Positions 1 to 8,661 of a DNA stretch of 39,953 nucleotides are shown here, piece by piece (within the stretch, counting starts at the first letter, position 1; each line of letters begins with the position of its first letter). The stretch lies in assembly GCA_041687075.1 (NCBI GenBank), contig JAWLCO010000022.1, forward strand, positions 1-39,953, given 5' to 3'. The DNA is from ZC4RG25 sp041687075 (lineage in GTDB: Bacteria; Pseudomonadota; Alphaproteobacteria; Rhizobiales; Hyphomicrobiaceae). The position numbers were made by a program, and so were the translations under genes. The notes under the pieces are model-generated. The model ran no database searches. It saw nothing but the letters and a program-made list of their open reading frames with translations, and was not told where the DNA came from.

Positions 1-882
1 TACGGCCAGGTGGCCGAGCTCGAGGCGGGAACAGTTTCGAGCACGTCGCTTCTCATGGGCTTCCCCGCCGCCGACATCGAGGACTGCGCGCCGACGGTGC
101 TCGCCTATGGTGAAACGCAGCAGGCCGCCGACGACGCCGCAGACCGCATCCGCGATCTCATGCTCTCGCATGAGCATGCGTTCGCCGGGCGCGCCTATGA
201 GCCCGACGAGGGCGTGCGCGAGGCCATGCGCATTGCGGAGCAAGCGACCCGGCCCGTCGTGATTGCGGATACACAGGACAACCCGGGCGCCGGTGGCGAT
301 TCCGATACCACCGGCATGCTGCGAGCGCTCGTCCGGAACGGCGCCAGGCGGGCCGCCATCGGCATTATGGTCGATCCCGAGGCAGCACTGGTGGCGCACC
401 GAACCGGCGAAGGGGCGGAGATCTCGATCGCCCTCGGCGGCAAATCAGGCATCGAGGGCGACGCGCCTTTCGAGGGCACCTTCCGGGTCGAGAGACTGTC
501 GAACGGCGATCTTCACGCGACAGGGCCTTATTACGGCGGCACGCATCTGAACCTCGGTCCGTCTGCGTGCCTGACTATCGGCGGGATAAAGATCGTGGTC
601 GCAACCCACAAAGCCCAAATGGCCGATCAGGCCATGTATCGCTTCGTCGGAATCGAGCCGCGTGATCAGGCCATCCTGGTCAACAAGAGTTCCGTGCACT
701 TCCGCGCCGACTTCGAGCCCATTGCCGAGACCATTCTGGTCTGCACGGCGCCGGGTCCGATGCCGCTCGATTTGGCAGCACTGCCCTGGACGAAGCTGGC
801 CGACGGCATGCGCCTGTCGCCGGGTGGGCCGGTCTTTCGAAAACGCCAGCACAGTGGACTGCGATCGACAGGCGAAGCCTAA
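1..882 (+). CDS. M81 family metallopeptidase (MlrC-like), 3' part only
   Basis: The frame is already open at base 1 and has no stop before TAA at 880-882, so this is the C-terminal ~293 residues of a gene that begins outside the window. It matches the C-terminal domain of the MlrC family, named after the microcystin-degradation protein. A conserved Asp-Asn-Pro-Gly turn is followed by GGDSDTT near residue 100, then the glycine-rich region YYGGTHLNLGPSA. The N-terminal metal-binding domain lies outside the window. MlrC proteins are cytoplasmic zinc peptidases thought to cleave linearised or unusual peptides. The gene sits 112 bp upstream of, and in the same direction as, a peptide ABC importer and two M20 hydrolases, which suggests a shared substrate. 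The family call is firm; the substrate is inferred. Confidence 0.85.
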   Translation, partial: YGQVAELEAGTVSSTSLLMGFPAADIEDCAPTVLAYGETQQAADDAADRIRDLMLSHEHAFAGRAYEPDEGVREAMRIAEQATRPVVIADTQDNPGAGGDSDTTGMLRALVRNGARRAAIGIMVDPEAALVAHRTGEGAEISIALGGKSGIEGDAPFEGTFRVERLSNGDLHATGPYYGGTHLNLGPSACLTIGGIKIVVATHKAQMADQAMYRFVGIEPRDQAILVNKSSVHFRADFEPIAETILVCTAPGPMPLDLAALPWTKLADGMRLSPGGPVFRKRQHSGLRSTGEA

Positions 883-994
883 GCGAGCGGCAAAGATCAG
901 GGCGTCACTCTCGTGGACAGCGCTGCAAAATTGCCCGACACTTTGCTCGCTCATGCGTGACTTGAACCCAACCCAACCGATAGGGGGATGCACG

Positions 995-2626
995 ATGTTG
1001 AATGTCCTTGGCCAACTCCGGCCGGAGACCCGCGGGGCGCACCAATGGCGCCGCGCGGCGACTGGCCTTTTCGCAGCCGCCCTGCTGGCGGGCACGAGCC
1101 TCGTCCAGCCTTCAGCCGCACAGGAGAAGACCATCACGGGCGTGATGCACTCCGGCCTGCGCGTTCTCGATCCGGTCATCACCACCGCGCATATCACGCG
1201 GAACCACGGCTACATGATCTATGACGTGCTGGTCGCGGTCGACGAGAACTTCACGCCCAAGCCGCAGATGGCGGACTGGACGATCTCCGATGACAAGCTG
1301 ACCTACACATTCACCCTGCGCGACGGGCTGAAGTTCCACGATGGCAAACCCGTTACTGCAGCCGATGCGGTTGCCTCTCTGAAGCGGTGGGGCAAGCGAG
1401 ACTCTGGCGGTCAGCTTATCTTCGATGTGACGGAAAGCCTGGAAGCAAAGGACGATAAAACTCTCGTCTGGAAGCTGAAAACGCCCTTCCCGGCCTTGCT
1501 CGACACCGTCGGCAAGCAATCGGCCGTGCCGCCGTTCATCATGCCCGAGCGCGTGGCGAATACGCCGCCCGACAAGTCCATCACGGAATATGTCGGCTCC
1601 GGCCCCTTCGTGTTCGTGGAGGAGGAATATCAGCCGGGTGTCAGCGTCACCTACAAGAAGTTTGCCGATTATGTGCCGCGCGATGAGGCGCCGAGCTGGA
1701 TGGCGGGCGGCAAGGTGGTCAAGGTCGATACCGTCAAGTGGGTGACCATGCCTGACGCCCAGACCTCGATCAACGCACTGCTCTCCGGCGAGATCGACTA
1801 CATCGAGCAGGTGCAGATCGATCTGCTGCCGCTGCTGGAGTCGAGCGAGGATGTCGTTGTCGAGACACGCGACGATCTCGGTTACCAGACCATGGGGCGC
1901 ATGAACTTCAAGCATCCGCCCTTCGACAACGTGAAGATCCGCCAGGCCGCCCTGAAGGCTCTAAGCCAGAAGGACGTGCTCAACACGATGATCGGCAACC
2001 CCGAATACTTCAAGGTCTGCGGGGCCATATTCGGCTGCGGAACGCCGCTGGGCGACGAGAGCGGAGCCGAATCGCTCATCAGTGGCGGCGACAAGGAAGG
2101 AGCGAAGAAACTGCTCGAAGAGGCCGGCTACGACGGCACGCCGGTTGTCTTGATGCAGCCGACGGATGTCATCAGCCTCACAGCTCAGCCGGTCGTTGCC
2201 GCGCAGGCGCTGCGCGAGGCGGGCTTCAACGTCGACATGCAGCCGATGGACTGGCAGACACTGGTCACCCGGCGCGCCAGCCAGGCGAAGCCCTCCGAAG
2301 GCGGCTGGAACCTGTTCTTCACCAACTGGATGGTGCCGGAGATCAACTCGCCGCTCATCAGCCCCATGCTGAACGGCCGCGGTGATCAGGCCTGGTTCGG
2401 CTGGCCGAAGGACGAGAAGCTCGAGGATCTGCGGGCCGAGTTCATCGCGGCAGACTCACCGGAAGAGCAGCGCGAGGTGGCGATTCGCATCCAGAAGCAC
2501 ACCCTGGAGAACGTGATCTACGTTCCGCTCGGCCAGTACGCTTCACCGCAGGCCCGTACCAAGAAAATGACCGGGATGATTCCCTCGCCCGTGCCGGTTT
2601 TCTGGAACGTCGAGAAAGCTGACTGA
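995..2626 (+). CDS. ABC transporter substrate-binding protein, family 5 (peptide/nickel type)
   Basis: This is a periplasmic solute-binding protein of the SBP_bac_5 family (543 aa), the recognition subunit of the importer encoded directly downstream. The start is ATG 995, seven bases after a GGGGG Shine-Dalgarno at 983-987. From there an Arg-containing N-terminus leads into a hydrophobic stretch (TGLFAAALLAG) and a signal-peptidase site near Ala-Ala-Gln at residues 38-40. Family hallmarks are LTYTFTLRDGLKFHDGKPVT near residue 105 and a GSGPFVF segment near residue 200. The frame stays open upstream of 995, but that part overlaps the mlrC-like gene in another phase and would bury the signal peptide. 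Ligand identity cannot be read from the sequence; dipeptides or oligopeptides are likely because peptidase genes flank the operon. Confidence 0.93.
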   Translation: MLNVLGQLRPETRGAHQWRRAATGLFAAALLAGTSLVQPSAAQEKTITGVMHSGLRVLDPVITTAHITRNHGYMIYDVLVAVDENFTPKPQMADWTISDDKLTYTFTLRDGLKFHDGKPVTAADAVASLKRWGKRDSGGQLIFDVTESLEAKDDKTLVWKLKTPFPALLDTVGKQSAVPPFIMPERVANTPPDKSITEYVGSGPFVFVEEEYQPGVSVTYKKFADYVPRDEAPSWMAGGKVVKVDTVKWVTMPDAQTSINALLSGEIDYIEQVQIDLLPLLESSEDVVVETRDDLGYQTMGRMNFKHPPFDNVKIRQAALKALSQKDVLNTMIGNPEYFKVCGAIFGCGTPLGDESGAESLISGGDKEGAKKLLEEAGYDGTPVVLMQPTDVISLTAQPVVAAQALREAGFNVDMQPMDWQTLVTRRASQAKPSEGGWNLFFTNWMVPEINSPLISPMLNGRGDQAWFGWPKDEKLEDLRAEFIAADSPEEQREVAIRIQKHTLENVIYVPLGQYASPQARTKKMTGMIPSPVPVFWNVEKAD

Positions 2627-2668
2627 GGCGCACACGGGGGCGCACACAAAGCGTTCCCGATCACTCAA

Positions 2669-2696
2669 CCGCGTGGCGGCATGGACCGCCACGCGG
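2669..2696 (+). repeat. Strong stem-loop between binding-protein and permease genes
   Basis: CCGCGTGGCGG at 2669-2679 is repeated as a perfect 11-bp inverted copy, CCGCCACGCGG, at 2686-2696 with a 6-base loop. It lies 42 bp after the binding-protein stop and about 40 bp before the permease start. There is no convincing U-run after it, so it is more likely an RNA-stabilising or partial-attenuation element than a full terminator. Hairpins at this place often keep binding-protein mRNA more abundant than permease mRNA. An in-frame ATG at 2681 lies in the loop, which argues against its use as the permease start. Confidence 0.75.
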
Positions 2697-2737
2697 CCAG
2701 ATTTGCAAAAGCAGACCGGCTGCGGAGACTGCACCCG

Positions 2738-3679
2738 ATGATTGGGTATGTTGTCCGGCGCGTTCTGGCCGTCATCCCGGTGATGGCGAGCGTGGCGATC
2801 TTCGTCTTTCTGCTGTTGCGCCTCACGCCGGGCGATCCCGCGGCGATCATCGCAGGCGATATGGCAACGCCGGCCCAGCTCGAACGCATCCGCCAATCCC
2901 TCGGGCTCAGTGAGCCCCTGCACATCCAGTTCATTACCTGGGTCAAGCTTCTCCTTCAGGGGGATCTTGGAACATCGCTGATCTCCAACACGCCCGTTAC
3001 CGGCATGATCGGTCAGCGGATCTGGCCGACGATCAATATTGCCTTGCTGACGATCAGCCTTTCCGTGCTCATCGCCGTGCCCATGGGCGTGCTGGCGGCC
3101 TGGCGGCACAGGACCTGGGCCGATTATGCGGTCATGACGTTCTCGGTGCTCGGATTTTCGATCCCCGTTTTCGTCATCGGCTACATTTTCATTCAGATTT
3201 TCTCGATCGAGCTGCGCTGGCTTCCGGTTCAGGGCTATGCGCCGCCCTCCGAAGGGTTCGGCCGTTTCCTTGCGCGCGCCATTCTGCCATGCCTGACGCT
3301 CGCGACCATTTACGTCGCGCTGATTGCCCGCATGACGCGCGCCAGCATGCTCGAGGTGCTGGGCGAAGATTTCATCCGCACCGCGCGCGCCAAGGGGGTC
3401 ACGGAACGTATCGTTCTGTTCAGGCACGCGCTGCGCAATGCAGCGGTGCCGATCATGACGATCATCGGCACGGGCTTCGCCCTTCTGATCGGGGGCGTCG
3501 TGGTGACGGAAAGCGTTTTCAATATTCCAGGCGTTGGACGTCTCACGGTCGACGCGATCCTCGCGCGTGATTACCCCGTCATCCAGGGCATGATTCTGCT
3601 GACGAGCGCCATTTACGTGTTCATCAATCTCCTCATCGACATCTCCTACACCTTCTTCGATCCGAGGATCCGCTACTGA
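2738..3679 (+). CDS. ABC transporter permease, DppB type
   Basis: This is an inner-membrane permease of a peptide-type ABC importer (313 aa from ATG 2738), pairing with the next gene as a heterodimer. It opens with MIGYVVRRVL, the usual start of DppB/OppB proteins, and contains the N-terminal LRLTPGDPA signature. About six hydrophobic segments follow. The ATPase-contacting EAA loop is visible as DFIRTARAKGVTERIVLFRH near residue 210. A GGAG at 2724-2727 lies 10 bases before the chosen ATG. An earlier in-frame ATG at 2681 would add 19 polar residues and falls in a stem-loop, so it is rejected. The stop overlaps the next start. Confidence 0.93.
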   Translation: MIGYVVRRVLAVIPVMASVAIFVFLLLRLTPGDPAAIIAGDMATPAQLERIRQSLGLSEPLHIQFITWVKLLLQGDLGTSLISNTPVTGMIGQRIWPTINIALLTISLSVLIAVPMGVLAAWRHRTWADYAVMTFSVLGFSIPVFVIGYIFIQIFSIELRWLPVQGYAPPSEGFGRFLARAILPCLTLATIYVALIARMTRASMLEVLGEDFIRTARAKGVTERIVLFRHALRNAAVPIMTIIGTGFALLIGGVVVTESVFNIPGVGRLTVDAILARDYPVIQGMILLTSAIYVFINLLIDISYTFFDPRIRY

Positions 3680-4563
3680 TGACCGCCGCGCCGCAACCGG
3701 TTTCCCGCATGCAGTGGATGCTCGGCGCCGTTGCCCTTCCGCGGAGCTGGCGGAGCGGCCTGGGTCCCGCGATCGCTGCAATCGTGCTGGTCGTGATTGT
3801 CTTGTCGGCGATCCTCGCGCCGCTCATCGCACCTCACGATCCGTTGAGCATGAACGCGGTGCAGCGCCTCAAAGGGCCGAGCGACATTTATCCGTTGGGG
3901 ACGGATGCTTACGGGCGAGATCTCTTCTCGCGCATCGTCACGGGCGGCCGCATTTCGCTGTTCATTGGCGTCGGCGCGGCCGTGGTCAGCGTTCTAATCG
4001 GCCTTGTCATCGGCCTCGTCTCCGGCTTCTTCCGCGTGGCCGATGCGATCATCATGAGGATCATGGACAGCCTGATGGCCATTCCATCGATCCTGCTCGC
4101 CATAGCCCTCGTCTCTCTCAACGGACCCAGCATCTGGTCCGTGATGTTCGCCATTACGATCCCGGAAATTCCGCGCGTCGTCCGGCTGGTGCGGTCGGTC
4201 GTCCTGTCCGCGCGTGAGGAGCCCTACGTCGAAGCGGCGATCGCTCTCGGCACGTCCATGCCGAAGATTCTTTGGGGCCACCTCATGCCCAATACACTGG
4301 CGCCGCTCACGGTCCAGGGCACATATATCTGCGCCTCGGCCATTCTGACCGAAGCAATCCTGTCGTTCCTCGGCGCCGGCGTCAGCACGGAGATTCCGAC
4401 CTGGGGCAATATCATGGCGGAGGGGCGCATTTACTTCCAGCTCAAGCCATCACTCATTTTCTGGCCTGGTCTGATGCTCTCCTTGTGCATTCTCTCCATC
4501 AACCTCCTGGGCGATACCGCGCGCGACGTTCTCGATCCGCGGTTCAAGAAGCGGGAGGCCTGA
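3679..4563 (+). CDS. ABC transporter permease, DppC type
   Basis: This is the second permease subunit of the peptide-type importer (294 aa). Its ATG at 3679 shares one base with the preceding TGA (TGATG), indicating translational coupling. Features of DppC/OppC are the N-terminal membrane segment (residues ~28-50), the periplasmic motif HPLGTD-like YPLGTDAYGRDLFSR around residue 72, and the EAA loop EEPYVEAAIALGTSMPKI near residue 175. Five further hydrophobic segments run to the C-terminus, which ends in the typical DVLDPRFK. Length and topology are normal. It is followed four bases later by the ATPase gene, so the importer is one transcription unit. Confidence 0.93.
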   Translation: MTAAPQPVSRMQWMLGAVALPRSWRSGLGPAIAAIVLVVIVLSAILAPLIAPHDPLSMNAVQRLKGPSDIYPLGTDAYGRDLFSRIVTGGRISLFIGVGAAVVSVLIGLVIGLVSGFFRVADAIIMRIMDSLMAIPSILLAIALVSLNGPSIWSVMFAITIPEIPRVVRLVRSVVLSAREEPYVEAAIALGTSMPKILWGHLMPNTLAPLTVQGTYICASAILTEAILSFLGAGVSTEIPTWGNIMAEGRIYFQLKPSLIFWPGLMLSLCILSINLLGDTARDVLDPRFKKREA

Positions 4564-4567
4564 CCAG

Positions 4568-6229
4568 ATGACGTTCAAGTCGCGAAGCTTCGATGCCGCG
4601 CCGATCGTTCTCGACATCCGCGATCTCACGGTGCGGCTGTCCGGCAATCCGGATGCAGCTCCGGTAGTCGATCAAGTTTCGCTGCAAATCCGCAGCGGAG
4701 AAACCGCCTGTCTTGTCGGCGAAAGCGGATCGGGCAAATCCGTCACGGCGCTGTCCGTAATGGGACTTCTGCCCAAAAACGCGCTCGAGGCAACGAACGG
4801 CCGAATTCTTCTCGGCGGCAAGAACCTTCTCGAGCTCAGTCCGCAGGCCATGCGCCAGATGCGCGCCAGCCGCATTTCCATGGTCTTTCAGGAGCCGATG
4901 ACGGCGCTCAACCCGGTCATGCGGGTCGGCGATCAGATCGAAGAGGTGCTCGACACGCACGCCCGGCTATCGGCCCGCGAGAAGAAGAATCGCGTGCTCG
5001 ACGTCCTGAACCAGGTGCACCTGCCCGATGTCGAGCGCATCTATCGATCTTATCCGCACGAGCTTTCCGGTGGTCAGCGTCAGCGCATCATGATCGGCAT
5101 GGCGCTGATCCTCGAGCCGCAATTGCTGATCGCCGATGAGCCGACCACGGCGCTCGACGTCACGACGCAGCAGCAGATCCTGAATCTCATCGCGGAGCTG
5201 CAGCAGAAGCACGGCACAGCCGTTCTCTTCATTACGCACGATATGGGCGTCGTCGCCGAGATAGCCGATACGGTGCACGTGATGAAGCAGGGAGAGATCG
5301 TGGAGCAGGCGCCCGTTGCCAAGCTCCTGCGGGAACCACAGAACGATTACACACAGCGGCTTCTGCAATCGGTTCCAAGCCTCGTGCCCCGGCCGCCGCG
5401 CCCTGCGAACGGGGAGGAGAAAGTCCTGCAGGTGAACGGGCTCGAAAAGATTTATGCCTCGGGATCCATCTTTTCCCGCAGAGAGCCGGTTCGCGCAGCA
5501 GCCGATGTGCGCTTTTCGATTGGCCGGGGCCGTACGCTTGGAATCGTCGGCGAGTCGGGCTCCGGCAAGTCTACCGTCGCGCGCTGCATCATGCGCCTGA
5601 TCGACCCGACCGCTGGGGAGATCCGAATTGCGGGCCAGGAGTTCGCCCAGCTTCCCCGGCGCGCCCTGCGGCCTTATCGCAAACATATCCAGATCGTCTT
5701 TCAGGACCCCTTCCGCTCACTCAATCCGCGCTGGAAGGTCGGCGAAAGCCTGATCGAAGGCCCTCTCAACTGCGGCCAGGACCGGAAGTCGGCGCTTGCC
5801 CGCGCGGCAGAGCTACTGAAGCTCGTCGGTCTGCCGGAGGACGCGCTCGGCCGCTATCCGCACCAGTTCTCCGGCGGTCAGCGCCAGCGGATCGCCATTG
5901 CCCGCGCGATTGCCATGGAGCCGGACGTGCTCGTAGCCGACGAGGCGGTTTCGGCACTCGACGTATCCGTGCAGGCGCAGGTGCTCAATCTGCTGGATGA
6001 GCTGCAGCAAAAGCTCGGCATCGCCATTCTGTTCATCACGCACGACCTGCGCGTCGCCGCCCAGATCTGCGATGATGTGGTCGTCATGCAGCACGGCCGC
6101 ATCGTCGAGTACGGGTCAGCTGCCGACGTCCTGGCCAATCCGCAGCATCCCTATACGCGCGCACTCATCGAAGCGGCACCCGGCCGTTTCTGGGATTTCG
6201 CCAATTTCCGCGAATTGCCGGCCGCCTGA
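4568..6229 (+). CDS. Fused double ABC ATPase for peptide import (DppD-DppF type)
   Basis: A single 553-residue protein carries two complete nucleotide-binding domains, equivalent to separate DppD and DppF subunits or to GsiA-type fusions. Domain 1 has Walker A GESGSGKS at residues 51-58, signature LSGGQ at 166-170 and Walker B LLIADEP at about 187-192. Domain 2 has Walker A at 328-335, a second SGGQ, and Walker B LVADEAVSALD, with the Ala often found in the DppF half. Both domains keep the switch His (FITHD). A proline-rich linker (residues ~272-280) joins them and resembles the oligopeptide-transporter C-terminal tail. Both sites look competent to hydrolyse ATP. With the upstream genes it completes the importer. 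Confidence 0.94.
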   Translation: MTFKSRSFDAAPIVLDIRDLTVRLSGNPDAAPVVDQVSLQIRSGETACLVGESGSGKSVTALSVMGLLPKNALEATNGRILLGGKNLLELSPQAMRQMRASRISMVFQEPMTALNPVMRVGDQIEEVLDTHARLSAREKKNRVLDVLNQVHLPDVERIYRSYPHELSGGQRQRIMIGMALILEPQLLIADEPTTALDVTTQQQILNLIAELQQKHGTAVLFITHDMGVVAEIADTVHVMKQGEIVEQAPVAKLLREPQNDYTQRLLQSVPSLVPRPPRPANGEEKVLQVNGLEKIYASGSIFSRREPVRAAADVRFSIGRGRTLGIVGESGSGKSTVARCIMRLIDPTAGEIRIAGQEFAQLPRRALRPYRKHIQIVFQDPFRSLNPRWKVGESLIEGPLNCGQDRKSALARAAELLKLVGLPEDALGRYPHQFSGGQRQRIAIARAIAMEPDVLVADEAVSALDVSVQAQVLNLLDELQQKLGIAILFITHDLRVAAQICDDVVVMQHGRIVEYGSAADVLANPQHPYTRALIEAAPGRFWDFANFRELPAA

Positions 6230-6263
6230 CGGCCGTAACACTGGTCGAGGGAGTAATCCAGAC

Positions 6264-7424
6264 ATGCCCGTCCTGCCGAATATCGCCGATTATGCCGATG
6301 AGCTCACCGCAATCCGGCGCGATTTCCACCAGCATCCGGAGATCGGCTTCGAGGAGGTGCGGACCTCAGGCATCGTTGCGGATCTGCTCAGATCCTGGGG
6401 CGTCGACGAGGTGCATACCGGGATTGGCAAGACGGGCGTCGTCGGGATCATCAAGGGCAAGTCGGAGGGGCGCACGATCGGTCTGCGCGCCGACATGGAC
6501 GCGCTGCCCATGGAGGAGCAGACGAACCTGCCATATGCCTCGAAATCGCCGGGCCGCTTTCATGGCTGCGGGCATGACGGCCACACGACCATGCTGCTCG
6601 GCGCAGCGCGCTATCTTGCCGAAACGCGCAATTTCGCCGGGCGGGCCGTCGTCATCTTCCAGCCCGCGGAGGAGGGCCTTGGCGGTGCCCGGGCCATGCT
6701 GGCAGACGGTCTGTTCGAGAAATTTCCCTGCGATGAAGTCTACGGCATGCATAACAATCCGATGGCGGAGCCGAAGAAAGTCGGCGTGAAGCCAGGCACC
6801 GCCATGGCCGGGGCGAGCTTCTTCGACATTACGGTTCAGGGCGTCGGAAGCCACGGTGCCATGCCGCATCAGGCGCGTGATCCTATCATCGTGGCCACTT
6901 CCCTCGTCCAGAACCTGCAGACAATTCTCAGCCGGAATGTGGAGCCGACGCGGCCGGCGGTGCTGTCCGTCACGCAAATCCACGCCGGCGCGGCCTATAA
7001 CGTGGTTCCAGACAAAGCCGTAATCTCCGGCACGATCCGCTACTTCGAGGATGCCGTGAAGCAGCTCATCCACGAGCGCATGCGGCAGCTCTGCGCCGGC
7101 TTTGCGCAGAGCTATGGTTTGGAAATCAACGTCGACCTGCGCGAGATCTTCGAAGTTCTGGTCAACGACGAGGCTTGCTCCAAAGCCTATCTGGAAGCTG
7201 CGGCGGAAATCGTCGGAGAGGACAATATCTCCGAAACCGAAGACCTGATGACCGGCAGCGAGGATTTCGCCGATATGCTGAAGGCGGCTCCCGGTGCATA
7301 CTGCACAGTCGGCCACAAGGGCACTGTGCCACTCCACAACCCGGCCTTCATTTTCGACGACGATATGCTCCCCGTAGGAGCGAGCATCATGGCGCGCATC
7401 GTCGAAAAGCGCCTGCCGCTTTGA
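6264..7424 (+). CDS. M20 family amidohydrolase (HipO / IAA-amino-acid hydrolase-like)
   Basis: This is a cytoplasmic metal-dependent amidohydrolase (386 aa) that cleaves N-acyl amino acids or related amides. Start ATG 6264 follows GAGGGAG at 6247-6253. M20D landmarks are FHQHPEIGFEE near residue 21, the metal-binding cluster HGCGHDGH at residues 100-107 (Cys102 and His104 as ligands), and the catalytic acid/ligand pair in PAEEG at Glu136-Glu137. The central dimerisation domain begins near residue 180 (GVGSHGAMPHQ), and the C-terminal metal His is in the FADM/HNPAF region. It lies 34 bp after the importer ATPase, so the imported compound is probably its substrate. The actual acyl group or amino acid is unknown. 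Confidence 0.9.
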   Translation: MPVLPNIADYADELTAIRRDFHQHPEIGFEEVRTSGIVADLLRSWGVDEVHTGIGKTGVVGIIKGKSEGRTIGLRADMDALPMEEQTNLPYASKSPGRFHGCGHDGHTTMLLGAARYLAETRNFAGRAVVIFQPAEEGLGGARAMLADGLFEKFPCDEVYGMHNNPMAEPKKVGVKPGTAMAGASFFDITVQGVGSHGAMPHQARDPIIVATSLVQNLQTILSRNVEPTRPAVLSVTQIHAGAAYNVVPDKAVISGTIRYFEDAVKQLIHERMRQLCAGFAQSYGLEINVDLREIFEVLVNDEACSKAYLEAAAEIVGEDNISETEDLMTGSEDFADMLKAAPGAYCTVGHKGTVPLHNPAFIFDDDMLPVGASIMARIVEKRLPL

Positions 7425-7456
7425 GCCGATTGCCTGACATGTGAGGGGATAAGACG

Positions 7457-8587
7457 ATGGACCCGACGCAACTGCCTTTCGACGTGGGAGACATGCTGGC
7501 AGGGCTGAGGCCCTGGGTGGAATGCGAAAGCCCTACCTATGATGCGGCGGCCGTCGACCGGGCGATGGATCTTGCGGCCTATGATCTTGCCGCAGCCGGC
7601 GCCGAGATCGAGCGCATTCCGGGCCGTAAGGGTTTTGGCGGCTCCGTGCGGGCGCGTTTTCCGCACAAGGATTTCGGCAAGCCCGGCATTCTGATCTCGG
7701 GTCACATGGATACGGTGCACCCGGTCGGCACGCAGCAGGTCAATCCGTGGCGCATTGAAAATGGCCGCTGTTATGGCCCCGGTATTCAGGACATGAAGGG
7801 CGGCAATTACGTGAGCCTCGAAGCGATCCGGCAGCTGGCGCGCGCCGGTCTGGAGACGCCGCTCCCCATAACGGTCCTCCTCACACCGGATGAAGAGGTC
7901 GGCACGCCCTCCACCCGCGAGCTGATCGAAATGGAAGCGCGCAAGAACAAGTACGTGCTCGTTCCCGAGCCCGCGCGCCCGGATGGCGGAGCGGTTACCG
8001 GCCGGTTCGCGATTGCCCGCTTCAATGTGAAGACATACGGCCGCCCGAGCCATGCCGGCTGGCAGTTGAAGGATGGGCGCTCGGCGATCGCCACCATGGC
8101 CCGCAAGATTCTCGAGATCGAGGCCATGACGACCGAGGACTGCACGTTCAGCGTCGGCGTCGTTCACGCGGGCCAGTGGGTCAACTGTGTTTCCTCGCTG
8201 TGCGAAGCCGAAGTGCTCAGCATGGCCAAGCGCCAGGAGGATCTGGACCGCGGCGTTGCCCGCATGCTGGCGCTTTCCGGCGAGGAAAACGAAGTCACGA
8301 TCGAGGTCACGCGCGGCGTCACGCGGCCCGTGTGGGAACCCGATGAAGGCACGATGGCGCTTTACGGCGTTGCCCGCGACCTCGCCACCGAAATCGGCTT
8401 CGAGCTCACCCACGCCAGCGCCGGCGGCGGCTCCGATGGCAACTTCACCGGCGCCCTCGGCATTCCGACCCTCGACTCCATCGGCGTCCGCGGCGCGGGC
8501 CTGCACACCCTCGGCGAATACATCGAAGTCGACAGCCTCGTCGAGCGCGCGCAGTTGATAGCTGGGCTGCTGATGCGGCTGAAATGA
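7457..8587 (+). CDS. M20 family peptidase (CPG2/ArgE-like)
   Basis: This is a second M20 metallohydrolase (376 aa) of the carboxypeptidase G2/ArgE/DapE branch, clearly distinct from its M20D neighbour. ATG 7457 follows GAGGGG at 7443-7448. Zinc ligands and catalytic residues are His83 and Asp85 in SGHMDTVHP, Asp112 in GPGIQDMKGG, and the Glu146-Glu147 pair in TPDEEVGT. A glycine-rich GGGSDGNF occurs near the C-terminus. The inserted lid domain runs about residues 180-290. CPG2 relatives remove C-terminal glutamate from peptides or folates, or deacylate amino acids. Its position at the end of the importer operon suggests it acts after the first hydrolase. The specificity is inferred only from this context. 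Confidence 0.9.
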   Translation: MDPTQLPFDVGDMLAGLRPWVECESPTYDAAAVDRAMDLAAYDLAAAGAEIERIPGRKGFGGSVRARFPHKDFGKPGILISGHMDTVHPVGTQQVNPWRIENGRCYGPGIQDMKGGNYVSLEAIRQLARAGLETPLPITVLLTPDEEVGTPSTRELIEMEARKNKYVLVPEPARPDGGAVTGRFAIARFNVKTYGRPSHAGWQLKDGRSAIATMARKILEIEAMTTEDCTFSVGVVHAGQWVNCVSSLCEAEVLSMAKRQEDLDRGVARMLALSGEENEVTIEVTRGVTRPVWEPDEGTMALYGVARDLATEIGFELTHASAGGGSDGNFTGALGIPTLDSIGVRGAGLHTLGEYIEVDSLVERAQLIAGLLMRLK

Positions 8588-8661
8588 TCTGGGCTGCAGA
8601 GTCGCGGCGCTTGCGAGGTCAGGCGCCCGCTCGTCCGCGATCGGCATCGGATGCGAAAAAA

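Noticed and set aside
2681..2737. Upstream ATG for the DppB-like permease
   Set aside because: It lies in the loop of a very stable hairpin and adds polar residues. The downstream ATG gives the canonical MIGYVVRR start with a GGAG at good spacing.
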